From the NCBI GenBank assembly GCA_002428525.1, contig DIWU01000024.1, positions 124,001 through 188,000 on the forward strand: 64,000 nt of DNA. The letters are read 5' to 3'. The position numbers and the translations under genes were made by a program. The notes beneath the pieces are model-generated. The model ran no database searches. It had not been told where the DNA came from and worked only from the letters and a program-made list of their open reading frames with translations. How positions within the stretch are numbered: position 1 is the stretch's first letter; each line of letters starts with the position of its first letter. Below are positions 62,414-64,000 of the stretch, in pieces. The DNA is from a bacterium UBP14_UBA6098 (GTDB lineage Bacteria; UBP14; UBA6098).

Positions 62414-62429
62414 ATGACCACGCGGTCAT
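62414..62429. promoter_or_regulatory. candidate operator upstream of the ABC exporter operon
   Basis: ATGACC-ACGC-GGTCAT, 6-bp arms, starting 4 bp upstream of the ATG. A TATAAA/TATTAT-like -10 lies just beyond it (62429-62440 on the minus strand). The spacing suits a TetR/MarR-type repressor or a leader hairpin. No regulator gene is adjacent. Confidence 0.45.
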
Positions 62430-62587
62430 TTTATAATATTTTACGATTCTAAAATTCTATATATTATTGTTTTAATTTCAAGGCGCCTTTATAAAGAAAA
62501 AGAAAAATAAAGGTGCATTGGGTTTCTTTTTTCGCTTGCGTGGTTTCAAACATTCGATTATTATATATAAAACTTCCGGGGGTAATC

Positions 62588-63784
62588 ATGAAAAAGATTT
62601 TGTCTCTTGTTCTGCTGGTTTCCTTCGCGGCGATAGCTGTGCCGGTTCGAGTGGCGGTTGTCAGAGGGGGATATACCGGAATCGGCTGGAACAATGTCTG
62701 CGCCGAGTCCTATAGAAGAGGCCTCGCGGTCGCGGATTCTGTTGACGGGATCGACATAATGCTCTTTCCCGAGTTCGCCTTCGCCGGCACCGACGGCGGA
62801 ATGCATACGAACCCGGAGGTCACCTTCACCTATGACGAGGCGCTCGGTTATTTCCCGCATCCATTGGACCCCGGAGCTCCGGAGGATGTCGCCGCGGCGG
62901 CCTATCTCGACAGCCTGAGGCAAATCGCTATCGACGAGACCTGCTATATCTTCGCGGCGACCTGCGGCGAGGTCGTCGGCACGACAAATTATAACACCAT
63001 GCCTATCTTCCTGCCGGACGGCAGGTTATATCGCCTCCGCAGAAAGAACTACGCCGGCGCGCCGGATATTATCCGCGACACGACAATCCATTGCGATACA
63101 ATTCTCACCAAGGCCGGAGCGCTAATCGCAGTGATGACCACGATCTGCTATGAAAACGGCTCCTACGGCTTCACGCCCTTCCTTGACCCGGTCGAGCCGC
63201 CGGCGCCGCTGTGGCTTCTGCCGCATGGCACATGGTCAACCGCGGGCAATCCGGATATGACCTACCGCACCCAGCGCTGGATTTGGAACGCAAATAAAAT
63301 CACCCTCTCCGGCCAATGGCGAATCCCCGAGGACGGCTGGGTTCGCGGCGACGCGGTTTTGATCTCCGCGGATATCTTCAGCCGGAACTGGACGGCGATG
63401 CGAATCGACAACTACGGCGAGGACCTCGACCCGCTGGCATACGAGCCGCTCGCTTGGGTTGACGAGCATTATTCCTATGTTGTCATCGATATGAATATCC
63501 CCGACCTCGACGACCCGGGGCCGGTTCTTCGGGCGAAGCAGTCCGCGAAGCCCTATTTCGAGGAGCTAACCGCCCTGCCGGAGATCTCCTCCGGGCCGGT
63601 GACAATCGAAGGCGCGCAGTCCGATCGGGTCGATATCCTCAATGAGAGCGGCGAGCTTGTGGCCACTCTGCAGGCCGTCGAGGGTTGCGCCCTTTGGGAG
63701 GGCCTTCGCGGTGGAGCCTTTCCGGCGGGGGAATACACGATCTCATGCGCCGGCCAAGTCGCCGCGGTTCGCCTCGAGCCTTGA
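62588..63784 (+). CDS. secreted nitrilase-superfamily hydrolase with C-terminal sorting-type domain
   Basis: 398 residues from the ATG at 62588, after a CGGGGG-TAATC leader. Signal peptide (ILSLVLLVSFAAIAVPV). The Glu-Lys-Cys triad of carbon-nitrogen hydrolases is visible: Glu in LFPEFAFAG, Lys in LRRKNYAGAP and Cys in TTICYENGSYG. The last ~70 residues (VDILNESGELVATLQAV, FPAGEYTISCAG) form a FlgD-Ig/sorting-type repeat like those of proteins exported in FCB bacteria. Nitrilases are rarely secreted, so an extracellular amide or nitrile substrate is likely but unknown. Confidence 0.82.
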   Translation: MKKILSLVLLVSFAAIAVPVRVAVVRGGYTGIGWNNVCAESYRRGLAVADSVDGIDIMLFPEFAFAGTDGGMHTNPEVTFTYDEALGYFPHPLDPGAPEDVAAAAYLDSLRQIAIDETCYIFAATCGEVVGTTNYNTMPIFLPDGRLYRLRRKNYAGAPDIIRDTTIHCDTILTKAGALIAVMTTICYENGSYGFTPFLDPVEPPAPLWLLPHGTWSTAGNPDMTYRTQRWIWNANKITLSGQWRIPEDGWVRGDAVLISADIFSRNWTAMRIDNYGEDLDPLAYEPLAWVDEHYSYVVIDMNIPDLDDPGPVLRAKQSAKPYFEELTALPEISSGPVTIEGAQSDRVDILNESGELVATLQAVEGCALWEGLRGGAFPAGEYTISCAGQVAAVRLEP

Positions 63785-63841
63785 TTTCCGCACCCCGATG
63801 CTTATCTTTTTTTTAAAAATCCCATCGAAGGACTACCTAAT

Positions 63842-64000
63842 ATGAGATTCCACTCGATTATTGCCGTCTTTTTCCTGTTCAGCGCGAATCTGCTTTGCGC
63901 AAATCTCTCCCCGACCGAGATCGAACAAGCCGCGGAGGCTATTATCTCGGCGCATTATTCGGCGGGGCTTTTCGACGAGCGCGCCCTCGACGGGATCGTT
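63842..64000 (+). CDS. N-terminus of an exported protein (runs off window)
   Basis: 53 residues visible from the ATG at 63842 (GAAGGAC upstream): signal peptide (HSIIAVFFLFSANLLCA), then LSPTEIEQAAEAIISAHYSAG, a helical segment that recalls the start of secreted peptidase-like proteins but is too short to assign. Probably cotranscribed with the secreted nitrilase, 57 bp upstream. Confidence 0.7.
   Translation, partial: MRFHSIIAVFFLFSANLLCANLSPTEIEQAAEAIISAHYSAGLFDERALDGIV

Overview
The window comes from a Gram-negative, anaerobic or facultatively fermentative bacterium of moderately high GC content (roughly 55-60 % by eye). It has an outer-membrane lifestyle: several beta-barrel proteins, a lipoprotein, a PpiD-like periplasmic foldase and signal peptidase I. 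Three features suggest the FCB superphylum or a related uncultured candidate phylum: a 29-residue AURKAIP1/COX24-type basic protein, a secreted enzyme ending in a FlgD-like/sorting-type domain, and a helix-hairpin-helix protein fused to a beta-barrel. I cannot name a genus.

Layout. (1) 1-8.4 kb, minus strand: housekeeping block folP-cdaA-obg (obg runs off the window), dksA-ftsH and ileS; the IleRS has a swapped HIGH motif (GVHH). (2) 8.4-9.7 kb: a macrodomain protein followed by the NADH-sensing repressor Rex. (3) 10-24.5 kb, plus strand: one long operon for a membrane-bound group 4 [NiFe] hydrogenase. It encodes a soluble NAD(P)H/FAD and FeS module (HydB/HydG type), a molybdopterin-oxidoreductase-like protein with a polyferredoxin, the membrane/small/NuoC-like/large hydrogenase subunits, a complete Mrp Na+/H+ antiporter (A to G, with MbhDE-like piece) and a final ferredoxin. 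A HepT-MntA toxin-antitoxin pair sits inside this operon, between the NuoC-like and large-subunit genes. A strong terminator closes the operon. (4) 24.7-30.3 kb, minus: a diguanylate cyclase, then an outer-membrane barrel / sensor kinase / NtrC-type regulator operon. (5) 30.5-34.8 kb: barrel protein, rlmB, ppiD. (6) 35.1-36.7 kb: hydrogenase maturation genes hycI-hypA-hypB, which match the hydrogenase in region 3. (7) 37-46.2 kb: tilS-hpt, ftsK, and pilT-pgpA-cinA-thpR-recA. (8) 46.4-52.5 kb: lipoprotein, rmlA, lon, and dnaA flanked by clustered DnaA boxes, a candidate replication origin. (9) 52.5-64 kb: lepB, exported proteins, a metal permease, tRNA-Arg(CCG), a phosphodiesterase, a heterodimeric ABC exporter and a secreted nitrilase-like enzyme.

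The least expected signal is non-coding. Four elements of about 115-155 bp (near 9.8, 25.7, 36.8 and 47.7 kb) share a fold rather than a sequence: a GC-rich closing stem (typically GGGCGTCGG paired with CCGACGCCC) around three hairpins. The middle hairpin always carries an AT-rich loop of about 30 nt. Each element follows a stop codon by 10-45 nt, lies between co-directional genes, and is oriented the same way relative to the upstream gene.

How the parts work together: Rex and the macrodomain protein tie to NAD redox state; the hydrogenase operon would couple NAD(P)H and/or ferredoxin oxidation to H2 turnover and Na+/H+ pumping; HycI, HypA and HypB mature the NiFe site. Other maturation genes (hypC, D, E, F) are not in the window. 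Function statements rest on motif recognition by eye, without database searches.
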